Shown in pieces: positions 18,952-27,558 of a DNA stretch of 35,501 bases. The notes beneath the pieces are model-generated. The model saw nothing but the letters and a program-made list of their open reading frames with translations, did not search any database and was not told the origin of the DNA. Position 1 is the first letter of the stretch. Each line of letters opens with the position of its first letter. The stretch is taken from the NCBI GenBank assembly GCA_023091735.1, contig JALKBU010000521.1, positions 1-35,501 of the forward strand, in the 5' to 3' direction. Both the position numbers and the translations under genes were made by a program. Origin of the DNA: Trichomonas tenax (lineage: Eukaryota; Parabasalia; Trichomonadida; Trichomonadidae).

Positions 18952-21354
18952 TCATGTTACACAATACAATAATGAATGAAAAAGTAATCGATTAAGAAAA
19001 TAAAAAGACGATTTTATTCGAATAAAATCAAATATCAGTTCATAAAAAATTAGATTCTGTTTGATCCTCACTGCCTCTGGCGACTGAAGTCTGAGCTCGC
19101 CGAAGAGAGATGTGATATCCTGGAGGAGGAAGATCGCCCACATTGAGTCTGAGTATATGTTCTGTTTGAAGATGTCCTCCTGGACTTGCGTCGAGAGGAC
19201 GGATGGGCAAGCGTCGCTTCTGAGGAGGACGTTGTACCAGAATGTCTCTCTGACGGCCTTCGTCTCCTCCCACCATCCGAGGAGTGAAGATGTGTCGTGT
19301 GTTGATCGGCATGCGACAGAGAGATATTCGAACTTGTGGAAGTCATCGAAGTCCTCCTCTGGGATCTTTGACATTCTCTGGACGTGGAGGTTGAGGATTG
19401 CAGAGTCTGCGATTGCCTTGATGATGCCTGATGTGATCTGGCCGAGGTCATCGCCGCAGATGAGCATCTTCGTTGAGTTCTTGAGGACACCGAGCTTTGG
19501 CTGTGCCTTCGCGACCCACAAACCTGTCATCCTCTTGTAGAAGAACTTGTGTGCCTCTTCCTTGACGCGCTGCTTGAGACCCTCTTCGAGCTCGTTACAT
19601 GAAGAAGAAACATAGACGATTGGATCGTCGTTCGTGGCTTCGACGTGCTCCTTGATGACTTCTGTCCTCATGTGGAAAATGTTCGGCCTCTCTGGATCCT
19701 CGAGCAGGATGACGTTTCCGAGGAGCTGGAAAGTGTTCGTCCTGAGATGCTCTCTCTGCTGCTCGCTGAGTTTCTTGTCGGCGTCGAGTGCGGTGCTGAC
19801 CTTCTTCTCGCTGTCGAACTCCGGCTTGAAGTCGTAGTAGTCATCGGCGGCGTCGCAGTTTCTAGAACTGAAGTATTTGTGTGAGATCTCGACTGCATCT
19901 TCCTTGAACTTCTCTTAGAGGATGTGCCACCTGACGTATGGCTTGACGAGCCTGTTGATGTCCCACAGGCCCAATCCGTTGAGCTCATCTCTCGAGAACG
20001 GGACGGATGGGAAGAAGTGACCTAAGAGGCCGCGGATGCATGTCTCGCGGAACCTGCCAGATTCTGAAGAAGCCGAGGATGTGGTCGACTCTCAACTGGT
20101 GATAGAGCTCAGCCATTCTCGCGAGTCTGAGTCTCCACCACTGGAAGCCTTCCTTCTCCATCCGTTCCCAGTCGGGAATCCCCAGTTCTGGCTGTCTGAC
20201 GAGAAGTCTTCCGGAGGAGCGCCTGCGCACATGTGGAGTCTGAAGAGCTCTGGGAACACCCAGCACTCGACTGAGTTGATGTTGACGCCAATTGGGAGAT
20301 CGCCCTTGAGTGCGACGCGGTTCTTCGTCTCGTAGTGGTATGAATTCTTGAGCTGCTTGTCTGTGATGTACTAGATGTAGTAGATCTCAAGAAGATCGGC
20401 CTTCTTCTACTCGCAGACGCGCTTGAGCTCCTCTGGTGTGATATTAGAGTACTTCGGCCACTTGCGGAACTCTATCGTCTTGTACTCGTCTCTGAGGAGG
20501 CAGAAGATCGCGTATGGCTTCAGCCTGCATCGGTTCTTCTTGAGAAATGCGTCGAGATGGTTTTTAACGAAGTCGTCCTTCTCGAGCTTGAAGATCTGCT
20601 TAAGCATCTTCATCTTGAACGCGAAGACTGCTGGGTACTCAACCTGCTCGTATGCCTCGAATTTCTTCTTCGCTGATAATATCTCCTCCTTCATCGCTGG
20701 TGTGAGTTTATCAGTGATCACCAGGAGGTCTACGTATACTGGGTGGAGAGCGAAGCAGGAAACTTGCATGTACGGGTATGAGTCGCACCACTCTCCTTTC
20801 TCTATTGTGTCGTTGATTGGGAGGAGCTGAATGAGGGATGCGCCCATCTTGTTGCATGCGTCGACTGCCTTCTTGAGGTCTGTGTATGATCCAATGCCCT
20901 GTGACTCGTTCGTCCTGAGTGAGAACAATGGGACATAGATTCCCATTCCCTTGAATTAGTCTCTGTTCAGGCAGACCAATCACTCCTGGACGTATGTGAC
21001 GACTGGCATCTCTGTCTTGAATGTGAGAGCTGGGCACTTCCTGTTCTCGGACTGCTCACAGATGTTGATTCCGTCCTTCTCGACGAGGACGTACTTGTAC
21101 TCGAACGGGAATGATGATGGAGCGAAGTTGGCGACACTGTTCCAGATTGGGAACGATCCGTCGACGAGCTTGAGCCGGTTCTTCGGGTTCCAGTTTCCGA
21201 GCTCTGGTGCGCTCCCGACGACGACGACTGTCTGTGTTGGTCTGACGTATAGGCAGTTCGCTGTGAAGTAGACTCTGATCTTTCTGTTCTGTGCATTTCC
21301 GACTGTGATTGGCTCAGCTGCGACTGGGTTCTCGCGCGATCCCTTAATTTCAAT
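18952..21354 (-). pseudogene. DPE2-type 4-alpha-glucanotransferase (GH77 with CBM20), pseudogene
   Basis: Read on the minus strand: a CBM20 starch-binding domain (about 21290-21000, with VVVVGSAPELGNWNP), then a GH77 domain with GIYVPLFSLRTNESQGIGSY, LIQLLPINDT, DSYPYMQVSCFALHP, LKGDLPIGVNINSVECW, RVDHILGFFRIW (nucleophile Asp) and GDDLG. This matches plant disproportionating enzyme 2, which moves glucose from maltose to soluble glucan. In-frame stops: TGA 20980-20982, TAA 20956-20958, TAG 20407-20409, TAG 20371-20373, TAA 19915-19917. Frame breaks near 20180 and 20045. The family's C-terminus after ITSLFGELRLQSPEAVRI is replaced by unrelated AT-rich sequence. No in-frame ATG opens the gene, so the 5' end (perhaps a first CBM20) is missing. 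The remaining codons are strongly C/G-ending, implying a formerly well-expressed gene that decayed recently. Confidence 0.9.
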
Positions 21355-21588
21355 GCAAATATACTATACATAGTATATATTGATGTTACTGAGTGATTAA
21401 TAGAATATGTATAAAAATGTCGAATACAAAAAAGTGAATCTTTTACAACTCTCACCTAGGTATATCTACCTGGGGGTAAATATGCTTATGGAAAAGTTTT
21501 GGCACATTCGGGTGAATTTTCTGAAATTGAGAGATGTCGGGTCTTCGAAATGTAAAAAAAAAAAAAATTGAGAGGAGAAAACATCAGT
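21355..21588. other. divergent intergenic region between two pseudogenes
   Basis: About 230 bases with a palindromic TATACTATACATAGTATATA-like stretch near 21361-21380 and ACCTAGGT near 21453. None of the ACATGT-type motifs is present. Confidence 0.4.
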
Positions 21589-21596
21589 TCATTTTT
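21589..21596 (+). promoter_or_regulatory. initiator-like element before transporter pseudogene
   Basis: TCATTTTT lies about 20 bases before the ATG at 21615, fitting the trichomonad initiator consensus and spacing. Confidence 0.45.
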
Positions 21597-21614
21597 CAAG
21601 AAAGACTTCCAGCA

Positions 21615-23001
21615 ATGTCAGAGTCTAGCGAAAAGCCATGGGTTCCACGCGCGAAGTGCGAGAAGCTATCAATATTCAGGATTCTCGGAATCTGCGCATC
21701 TCTCTTCGGTTACCAGACAGTGTTCACTGTCGTTTTCGGTCTCTTGTCTCCAATCATGGACTCAATCAGCGTCCAGCAGACATCGAGATCTTGGATATAC
21801 CTCATCGGACCTCTCGCAGGATTCGTCTGCCCGCCGCTCGTCGGTTTCTACTTAGACTGACTCCACGCGAAGATCGGACGCAGAAGGCCATTCATCATCG
21901 CTGGCGCTGTCGGTTCTATCGTGGGTTTCATCTTCCTCTACTTCTGCAGAGACATCGGTTCTGCGATCTCGAAGAAGAACCCGAAGCCAGGTCAGATTTT
22001 CTTCCTCATTCTCTCTCATATTAGATTTCGTCTCTGTCAACGTCCTCCAGGCACCATCGAGGACAATCATCGGTGACTTAGTCCCGAAGAACCAGCAAGT
22101 CCTCTCAAACTCAATCGCGACAGTTCTCCTTGGCCTTGCGCAGGTATTCTCGAACTTCATCGGCGGATTCTATCCAAAGAACGAAGGGACTCAAGTACAA
22201 CCAGGTCATCATCATCTGCAGCATCATTTTCATTATTGTCTCTGTCACAATAACATGCTTCGTGCGCACGAGGAGCAGTTCACGGACAATCATGAGAGAC
22301 CAAACCCGTTCATCGCAATCTTCAGGCAGTTCAAGACGATGCCGAAGCCAGTGTGGAGAATCTCCATCGTTTACCTCTTCTCGTGGATGGGTTACACAGA
22401 GTTCAACAACGAGTGCTCATCTTACGCGCCGAACGACCTCTACAAGCTCCAAGGAAAGAGCGCAGGCGACGGCGTCCAGTTCGGCCTCATCATCATCGGA
22501 ATATCTTCAATCATCATGCTATGGTCTTTCGTCAACGACGCTGTCATCAAGTTCGTCGGTCTCGGGCTTTCATACGCGATCTCGCAGCTCATCGAGTGCG
22601 GATGCCTGATTCCGATCTTCTTCATCAAGAACAAATGGGCCGCGATGGGATTGTTGATTCCACTCGATATCGCGTGCGCTGTCTTCAACTCTGTCCCATA
22701 CGCGATCGTCGGCAAGTGCGCGGAGGACGATGAGATGGGCATGATCATGGGCGTCCTCAACATGTTCGTCGTCGTCGGTCAGCAGCTCGCGAACTGGATT
22801 ATCGGCACTGGCATCGGTGCCGCAATCAAGGACGGTCGCAAGGGTCCTCTTCTCGGCTCTGGCGCTGTCTTCGCGTTCATCGCCGCCGTAATGTGATTCT
22901 TCATCATCGTCCCACAGGAGAAGAAGGAGTCACTCGACTTCGAGGAAGACAACAAGAACGACTCTACAAAGAACGAAGACGAGGAAGCAGTCACTGTCTA
23001 A
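21615..23001 (+). pseudogene. sucrose-transporter-like MFS sugar carrier, pseudogene
   Basis: The frame from ATG 21615 (MSESSEKPW) reads membrane segments such as LFGYQTVFTVVFGLLSPIMD and then the loop KIGRRRPFIIAG, characteristic of plant and fungal sucrose/H+ symporters of the GPH/SUT group. Later parts include LQAPSRTIIGDLVPKNQQ, IVYLFSWMGYTEFNNE, and a C-terminal half with repeated hydrophobic helices. Breaks: TGA at 21858-21860 just before GRRRPFI, frame changes near 22018, 22190 and 22260, and TGA at 22894-22896; the reading ends at TAA 22999-23001 after an acidic tail. Probably a proton-coupled disaccharide importer in its intact state. C/G-rich codons match the neighbouring DPE2 pseudogene, which points away from it, and suggest joint expression once and joint loss. 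Confidence 0.87.
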
Positions 23002-23318
23002 ATGAAAAAAATGACGCGAGAGATTTCTCAAGAAATCTCTTCTTTTATATTTTGTTTTCTCTAAAAGAATCATTTTCTTATTTTATAATTTTTAATTCGA
23101 AAAGTCATTTTGTAACTATTTTTAAATATCGCAACACTTCTCTATGACTATGGCTTTAGTGTGTGTTATTTAATTATTAATTTTTTTAATCGATTCATTT
23201 GAACACTATTTTTGAATATCGCGACACTTGCTTATGTCTATAACTGAATCATATTCTATTGTGTATAAGAAAAAAATATTGCTCGTGATTAACAAAAGAA
23301 TACTCTAATAATTTTATA
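23002..23318. other. convergent intergenic region
   Basis: 3' flanks of the transporter pseudogene and importin gene. Two similar stretches (TATTTTTAAATATCGCAACACTT at 23117-23139 and TATTTTTGAATATCGCGACACTT at 23208-23230) form an imperfect direct repeat about 91 bases apart. Confidence 0.5.
23117..23230 (+). repeat. imperfect direct repeat pair in 3' flank
   Basis: ATATCGCAACACTT followed by CTCTATGACTATGGCTT, and ATATCGCGACACTT followed by GCTTATGTCTATAACTG, each preceded by TATTTTT. The unit is about 35 bases and is separated by about 91 bases. Meaning unknown. Confidence 0.5.
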
Positions 23319-26300
23319 TTATTGCTGTTGCTGAAGAAGATCAGCTGAATGTGTTTGAATATAATGTAGCTGCAACTCCATGTTCTTAGCCATAGCAGCA
23401 ACAATTGCTGGATCTGCCTGGCTGATAATATTAGCTAAAGCAGCGGCCTCTCCTCTATCAAGTGTTGCCACTAATTTATCATCAGAACCGATGATTGTAA
23501 CGGCATTTGCAAGAATTGGTTCACCCTGGATCATCTCAGGCCACTTGCTGAGAACAAACAAAACGAAGTGCGCATTGTACTTAAGCTGATAATCGTGAGC
23601 TGGTCCTGGAAGAACATTGATAACAGCAGCAAGATCTTCCATTGATGGTGCGACATCATAAAGTTCAATGATAGAGCCCCAAACAACAGCAGCATCTATC
23701 TTCATGTTATTGGAAACTTCTAGCTTCTTGACAGTGTCAATGGCACTCTGCATTATCTGTGGAGCAGCTGGTCTAACAAGTTCTCTGTTGGACCACATCA
23801 AGAAGTTGAATCCCTGGAAGATAGAGATCTTAACATCATGATATGTTGATTCGATGTCCTTAAGGCACATTTCAAATGCGACCTGGGCGAGTTCTGCATC
23901 CTCTGGGAAGAATGTAGAGATATAAGCAACAGTCATTGCAGCGCATGATCTAATAATTGGGTTCTTATCTTCTCCAAGCTTGATGAGGGCCGGTTTGAGT
24001 TTATCGAGGAGTGGGCCGCTAGTGACACCGTTCTCCTCACCGACTTCCAAAACAATCTGAGCTGCTGATGCTCCAAGCTTGAGGAAGAGCTCTGTGATGC
24101 AATTGACGATTGGCTTAACGAAAATGCTTTCGAGTCTTCCCTGCTCACCTTGGCGGCAGTATATTGAAGTCTGATTTGTAAGGATGCCAACGATAATCTC
24201 GAACAAGTACTGTGCATGTGGAGCAATGGCCTCTGCTGGAATATTTCTGATAGCGTATGCGCCATCATCCCAAAGCTTGACGCGAACATCCTGATCTTCG
24301 TTACTTGCGAAATTGCCGAACATTGTCCTGATGATATCTGATGGGTCTCTGCCGATCTTGACGAGGCCTTCGATGAGATCATGAGACATCTGATAAAGGA
24401 AGTAGAGAGAATATATGTTTTCGATTCCCTCGAAGTCCATCCAAGTTTGGATAAGATTATCAGCTTCGTTTGCTAAGTTCTCTGAAAAGAAGTTAAAGAG
24501 CAAGCCAGCAAGCATTAAACCACGGCCAGCAACTGTTCCTAATTCTCTCATGAACTTGTCATAATCATTTTCTTCGTTTTGTTCTTCATCAAACATATCT
24601 TCTTCAGGTTGTTGGTCCTCTTCTTCACCAGCCTCAAACTGGGCGAGTAAATGAGCAATTCTCATTGCTTCAGCAAAGAACTGCGGTACTAAAGAAGAGA
24701 GTGTGAATGGGAATACCTGGAAAAGCTCAATAGCTGTCATTAATGCACCACCAACAAGTTCCTTGTCCTTCATCTGTAATGCTTGAAGGAGAACTTTGCA
24801 CATTTCTTCGAGATCTGGTGCAACAGCCGTTGGCTCACATAGAGCGAATGATGAGAAGCCAAGAAGTGCTGATCCAATGGCTGTGCTTCCACTCTCGATG
24901 AGGGCGCTGATGACTGGTTTGACTTTTTCATACAAACCTTCAGGAACATCAGAAATGACTTTAACGAGTTCAGCGATGGCGGTGAATGTGAGTTCATGGT
25001 GGTAGCTGTCTGTTGTCACATTAAAGACCTGAAGAAGAGCTTCGATTGACGCTTCTGAGTTTGCTGGAGCTGTTTCGCTCATCTTGTAGATGATGGCAAG
25101 AAGAGTTAAAACGCGCTGATTGGAGAGGCACTGGAGCAATATTGCTTCGAACTTCTCTTGTATGTGTGGAGCAATTGATGGATTGATTGAAACAAGTGCT
25201 TCGAGGAAATTGATGGCAGCATCAAAGAGTGTTGAAATTTCTGACGTCAAAGAAGCCTCAACAATTTCTTCCATTTCATTATAAAGCTCGACAACTGTGT
25301 CTGGAGAGTCTGGAAGAATGGCTGTGAGAATCATGAAAGCAACAAGGAATGCGTTTGGATCCTGGCTTTGGAGAAGTTGGCCGATTTGTGGATATAATAT
25401 TTCGAATGAATCGCCAACGCAGTCTTCGAGTCCTTTGATGATTTGTACATAGAACTCCGTTGTATCAGCGTAGATCATTTCATCCTGATTTTCCTGAGCA
25501 AGCTGGTATGTGAACTGAATCATCGCAGAAATCATTGCTTCGAATTGATCAACAAGTTCATCTGCTTGCATGCTGATGATCGCTGACATTGGGTTAACGA
25601 TCTGCCTGCGGACGTCTGATGAGATGCCTTCGTCCTGGATGACGGCAATGAGCTTGTAGATGATTGGGAAGACGAGTTCATGAGAATCGTAAACTTCTGT
25701 GTACATTGTTGTTAATGTATTGAAGAATGTTTGAACTTCGGAGACATTATGTTGGATAATGAAGTCTACTTGGTTGATGACTGTTTCACTGATCTGATTT
25801 TTGATATTATCGTCGATGCTGAGGTATTCGATGTATTCTGAAAGTGTATGGAATATATATTCATAAGCAGCGCATCTGTGGACTTCCAACTCACTGTGGA
25901 ACATGTTTAATGCGAGAGGAAGAATCCTTTCGAGAAGATATTGACCAAATGATGGATGAAGTTGCTGATAGTGAGCGAGATGATCCCAAAAGTGGAGAGC
26001 ACCTGGAAGCAAGTCGGAATTCTCTGTGATCTCCATTGCAAAGTTGGCAAAAATAATCAAAACTTCAGCTTCTTCTTCTTCGTTCAAATTTTCGACCTGT
26101 AAGCGAATGATACGGTCGATCATTGTGAGCTGAAGCTGCGGTGTTGGTGCAATTGTAATAAGTGGAAGCAATTTGTCAAATAAACCAGATTTATATGGAT
26201 CTTGGTATTTCTTGGTCTGACGAATAAAAGTAGAAACACCTGTGAAAGCCATCTTCTTTACATAAAGATCTTGTGTGTTTTGAAGAAGAAAAATCATTGG

Positions 26301-26420
26301 CTCGAGATTTTCTGGATTTTTGTAGATTTGATACAGCTCCTGGTGTGCAACGTTAGGATTGCTGCGGAAGCTGAGAAAGAGCTGCTCAATTTGCCTTGCG
26401 AATTCTCCAATCTCAGTCAT
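23319..26420 (-). CDS. importin-beta family karyopherin (importin-5/Kap121/Kap123-like)
   Basis: A 1033-residue alpha-solenoid protein made of HEAT-like helix pairs throughout, with an N-terminus typical of beta-karyopherins (FLLQNTQDLYVKKMAF at about 44-59 fits the importin-beta N-terminal pattern) and an acidic loop at about 597-619 (EAGEEEDQQPEEDMFDEE), as found in importin-4/5 type proteins. These carry cargo through nuclear pores and release it on RanGTP binding; ribosomal proteins and histones are frequent cargo. Length and acidic loop fit importin-4/5 or Kap123. It ends in a short Gln run (LLQQQQ) before TAA. The start is the first ATG; three to four ACATGT-type motifs lie upstream in the region shared with the divergent bromodomain gene. 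Subfamily is an inference. Confidence 0.88.
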   Translation of the reverse strand: MTEIGEFARQIEQLFLSFRSNPNVAHQELYQIYKNPENLEPMIFLLQNTQDLYVKKMAFTGVSTFIRQTKKYQDPYKSGLFDKLLPLITIAPTPQLQLTMIDRIIRLQVENLNEEEEAEVLIIFANFAMEITENSDLLPGALHFWDHLAHYQQLHPSFGQYLLERILPLALNMFHSELEVHRCAAYEYIFHTLSEYIEYLSIDDNIKNQISETVINQVDFIIQHNVSEVQTFFNTLTTMYTEVYDSHELVFPIIYKLIAVIQDEGISSDVRRQIVNPMSAIISMQADELVDQFEAMISAMIQFTYQLAQENQDEMIYADTTEFYVQIIKGLEDCVGDSFEILYPQIGQLLQSQDPNAFLVAFMILTAILPDSPDTVVELYNEMEEIVEASLTSEISTLFDAAINFLEALVSINPSIAPHIQEKFEAILLQCLSNQRVLTLLAIIYKMSETAPANSEASIEALLQVFNVTTDSYHHELTFTAIAELVKVISDVPEGLYEKVKPVISALIESGSTAIGSALLGFSSFALCEPTAVAPDLEEMCKVLLQALQMKDKELVGGALMTAIELFQVFPFTLSSLVPQFFAEAMRIAHLLAQFEAGEEEDQQPEEDMFDEEQNEENDYDKFMRELGTVAGRGLMLAGLLFNFFSENLANEADNLIQTWMDFEGIENIYSLYFLYQMSHDLIEGLVKIGRDPSDIIRTMFGNFASNEDQDVRVKLWDDGAYAIRNIPAEAIAPHAQYLFEIIVGILTNQTSIYCRQGEQGRLESIFVKPIVNCITELFLKLGASAAQIVLEVGEENGVTSGPLLDKLKPALIKLGEDKNPIIRSCAAMTVAYISTFFPEDAELAQVAFEMCLKDIESTYHDVKISIFQGFNFLMWSNRELVRPAAPQIMQSAIDTVKKLEVSNNMKIDAAVVWGSIIELYDVAPSMEDLAAVINVLPGPAHDYQLKYNAHFVLFVLSKWPEMIQGEPILANAVTIIGSDDKLVATLDRGEAAALANIISQADPAIVAAMAKNMELQLHYIQTHSADLLQQQQ

Positions 26421-26487
26421 TTTTAAAAAAATCAGTGGACCTCGAATTGACTTAAAAATAATCGTTAAATTTTGTGCACCAAAATTT

Positions 26488-26500
26488 TGTCATGTAAAAT
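26488..26500 (-). promoter_or_regulatory. TGTCATGTAAAAT motif upstream of importin
   Basis: Reads TTTTACATGACA toward the importin gene, 67 bases from its ATG. Same sequence as the cullin motif but in the opposite orientation relative to the gene. Confidence 0.6.
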
Positions 26501-26536
26501 TATATATTTGTCGAGTATTTTTCTGAATTTTATCAA

Positions 26537-26587
26537 TGACATGTAAAATGGTTTTGACATGTAAAAATTAATATTTGACGTGTAACT
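26537..26587. promoter_or_regulatory. cluster of three TGACATGTAAAA motifs
   Basis: TGACATGTAAAA at 26537-26548 and again at 26555-26566 (18 bases start to start), then the variant TGACGTGTAACT at 26576-26587 (21 bases on). They sit in the middle of the 298-base divergent spacer and could serve either gene. Confidence 0.65.
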
Positions 26588-26702
26588 AAGTCAATTAAGT
26601 GAATATTTGATAAGTAATGTTCAGATTTGCTTGGCAATTATTTTTGTAATAATTTATTGGTCAAAAATGCGATTTTATTTTACAAAACTGTGTTGTAAAT
26701 AA

Positions 26703-26713
26703 TTTACGTGACG
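26703..26713 (+). promoter_or_regulatory. TTTACGTGACG motif next to bromodomain start
   Basis: ACGTG variant of the motif, five bases before the ATG at 26719. If transcription starts downstream of it, the ATG at 26743 would be the true start. Confidence 0.4.
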
Positions 26714-26718
26714 AAAAT

Positions 26719-27372
26719 ATGACACTTTTTCAAAAAAAAATAATGCGTGGGACAGAAGTTCATAAGAGATGTTTAACGTTTCTTGAAGAATTATATAAAG
26801 ACCCGTTGACTCTTTCTTTTAGAGAAATAAACTTCGACGCTAATTATCTCGAGCAATGTCCGAATCCAATGGATTTGAAGCATGTAAAAACGAAACTGGA
26901 AGAAGGAAAATATCATAGCTTCAACGACTGGGTGGACGACATGTACCTCATTTTCGATAACACAATTAAAATCAATCCACGCAGTCTTCATGGAATTGCT
27001 GCTGAATATTATAAGAATAAAATCGCGAAATTCATAAACCAAATGACAAACATGAACTCGCGTAACTTGGAGCAGCATCTTATTGATGCATATGCAGAAT
27101 TGCAATCTTTGCTGTTAAATCCACCATCGCATTCATATACATGCGATGGAATGAAGAAAATTTCGCAGATTCCGCAACTCCAGCCATTTACAGCTGAGAG
27201 AATTAATAAAATAACTGATGGTCTCAACAATATCTTAAATGCACATACAGACAAGTCTAAAGCATTAATTGAGCGTATGAAAAAGGCTGGGTTGGCCACA
27301 ACCAAGAGTCCAAATATTGATTTGGCTCTTGCAGGAAGAGATTTATTATTCTCATTAGAACATTCAATGTAA
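26719..27372 (+). CDS. single-bromodomain protein
   Basis: A 217-residue protein, mostly one bromodomain (about 12-110). Helix Z starts near CLTFLEELYKDPLTLSF; the ZA loop ends at CPNPMDL (47-53); then VKTKLEEGKYHS, WVDDMYLIFDNTIKINP with the acetyl-lysine-binding Asn86, and AAEYY. All key elements are present, so binding to acetylated histone tails is expected. The C-terminal 100 residues contain short predicted helices and a Lys-rich stretch (ERMKKAGLATTK) but no second known domain. It may act as a reader subunit of a chromatin or transcription complex. The start could be the first ATG or Met9 (26743), since an upstream motif lies very close to the first. It is divergent from the importin gene. 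Confidence 0.88.
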   Translation: MTLFQKKIMRGTEVHKRCLTFLEELYKDPLTLSFREINFDANYLEQCPNPMDLKHVKTKLEEGKYHSFNDWVDDMYLIFDNTIKINPRSLHGIAAEYYKNKIAKFINQMTNMNSRNLEQHLIDAYAELQSLLLNPPSHSYTCDGMKKISQIPQLQPFTAERINKITDGLNNILNAHTDKSKALIERMKKAGLATTKSPNIDLALAGRDLLFSLEHSM

Positions 27373-27558
27373 TTTTTAAAAATAAATTGTTTATACATTT
27401 ATGCAAACCTGTGTGTTTACAGAACATCAATATCTTTTGATATGATAAAATAATATTACAATTTTTAAAGTTAGGTGAAAAAAAATATGATATTTGATAC
27501 TATAAGTGATGTGTCTGTTTGATAATAAAAACATTTACATAGTAAATCAGTAAAAAAA
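27373..27558. other. short convergent spacer
   Basis: Between the bromodomain and cyclase 3' ends. AT-rich, no further feature. Confidence 0.6.

Noticed and set aside
19040..20390. Several Ser/Thr/Arg-rich frames on both strands over the DPE2 pseudogene
   Set aside because: Shadows of the high-GC coding strand; low-complexity translations with no domain.
21858..22896. TGA read as tryptophan in the transporter
   Set aside because: ACS ends at TGA, and the transporter also has at least three frame changes.
13793..23001. In-frame TAA/TAG in three genes as a sign of a changed genetic code (TAR = Gln, as in hexamitid diplomonads)
   Set aside because: Intact genes here end in TAA (ALT, cullin, importin, cyclase) exactly at the family C-terminus, TGA is also used as a stop (ACS), and the interrupted genes additionally have frameshifts, so they are pseudogenes.
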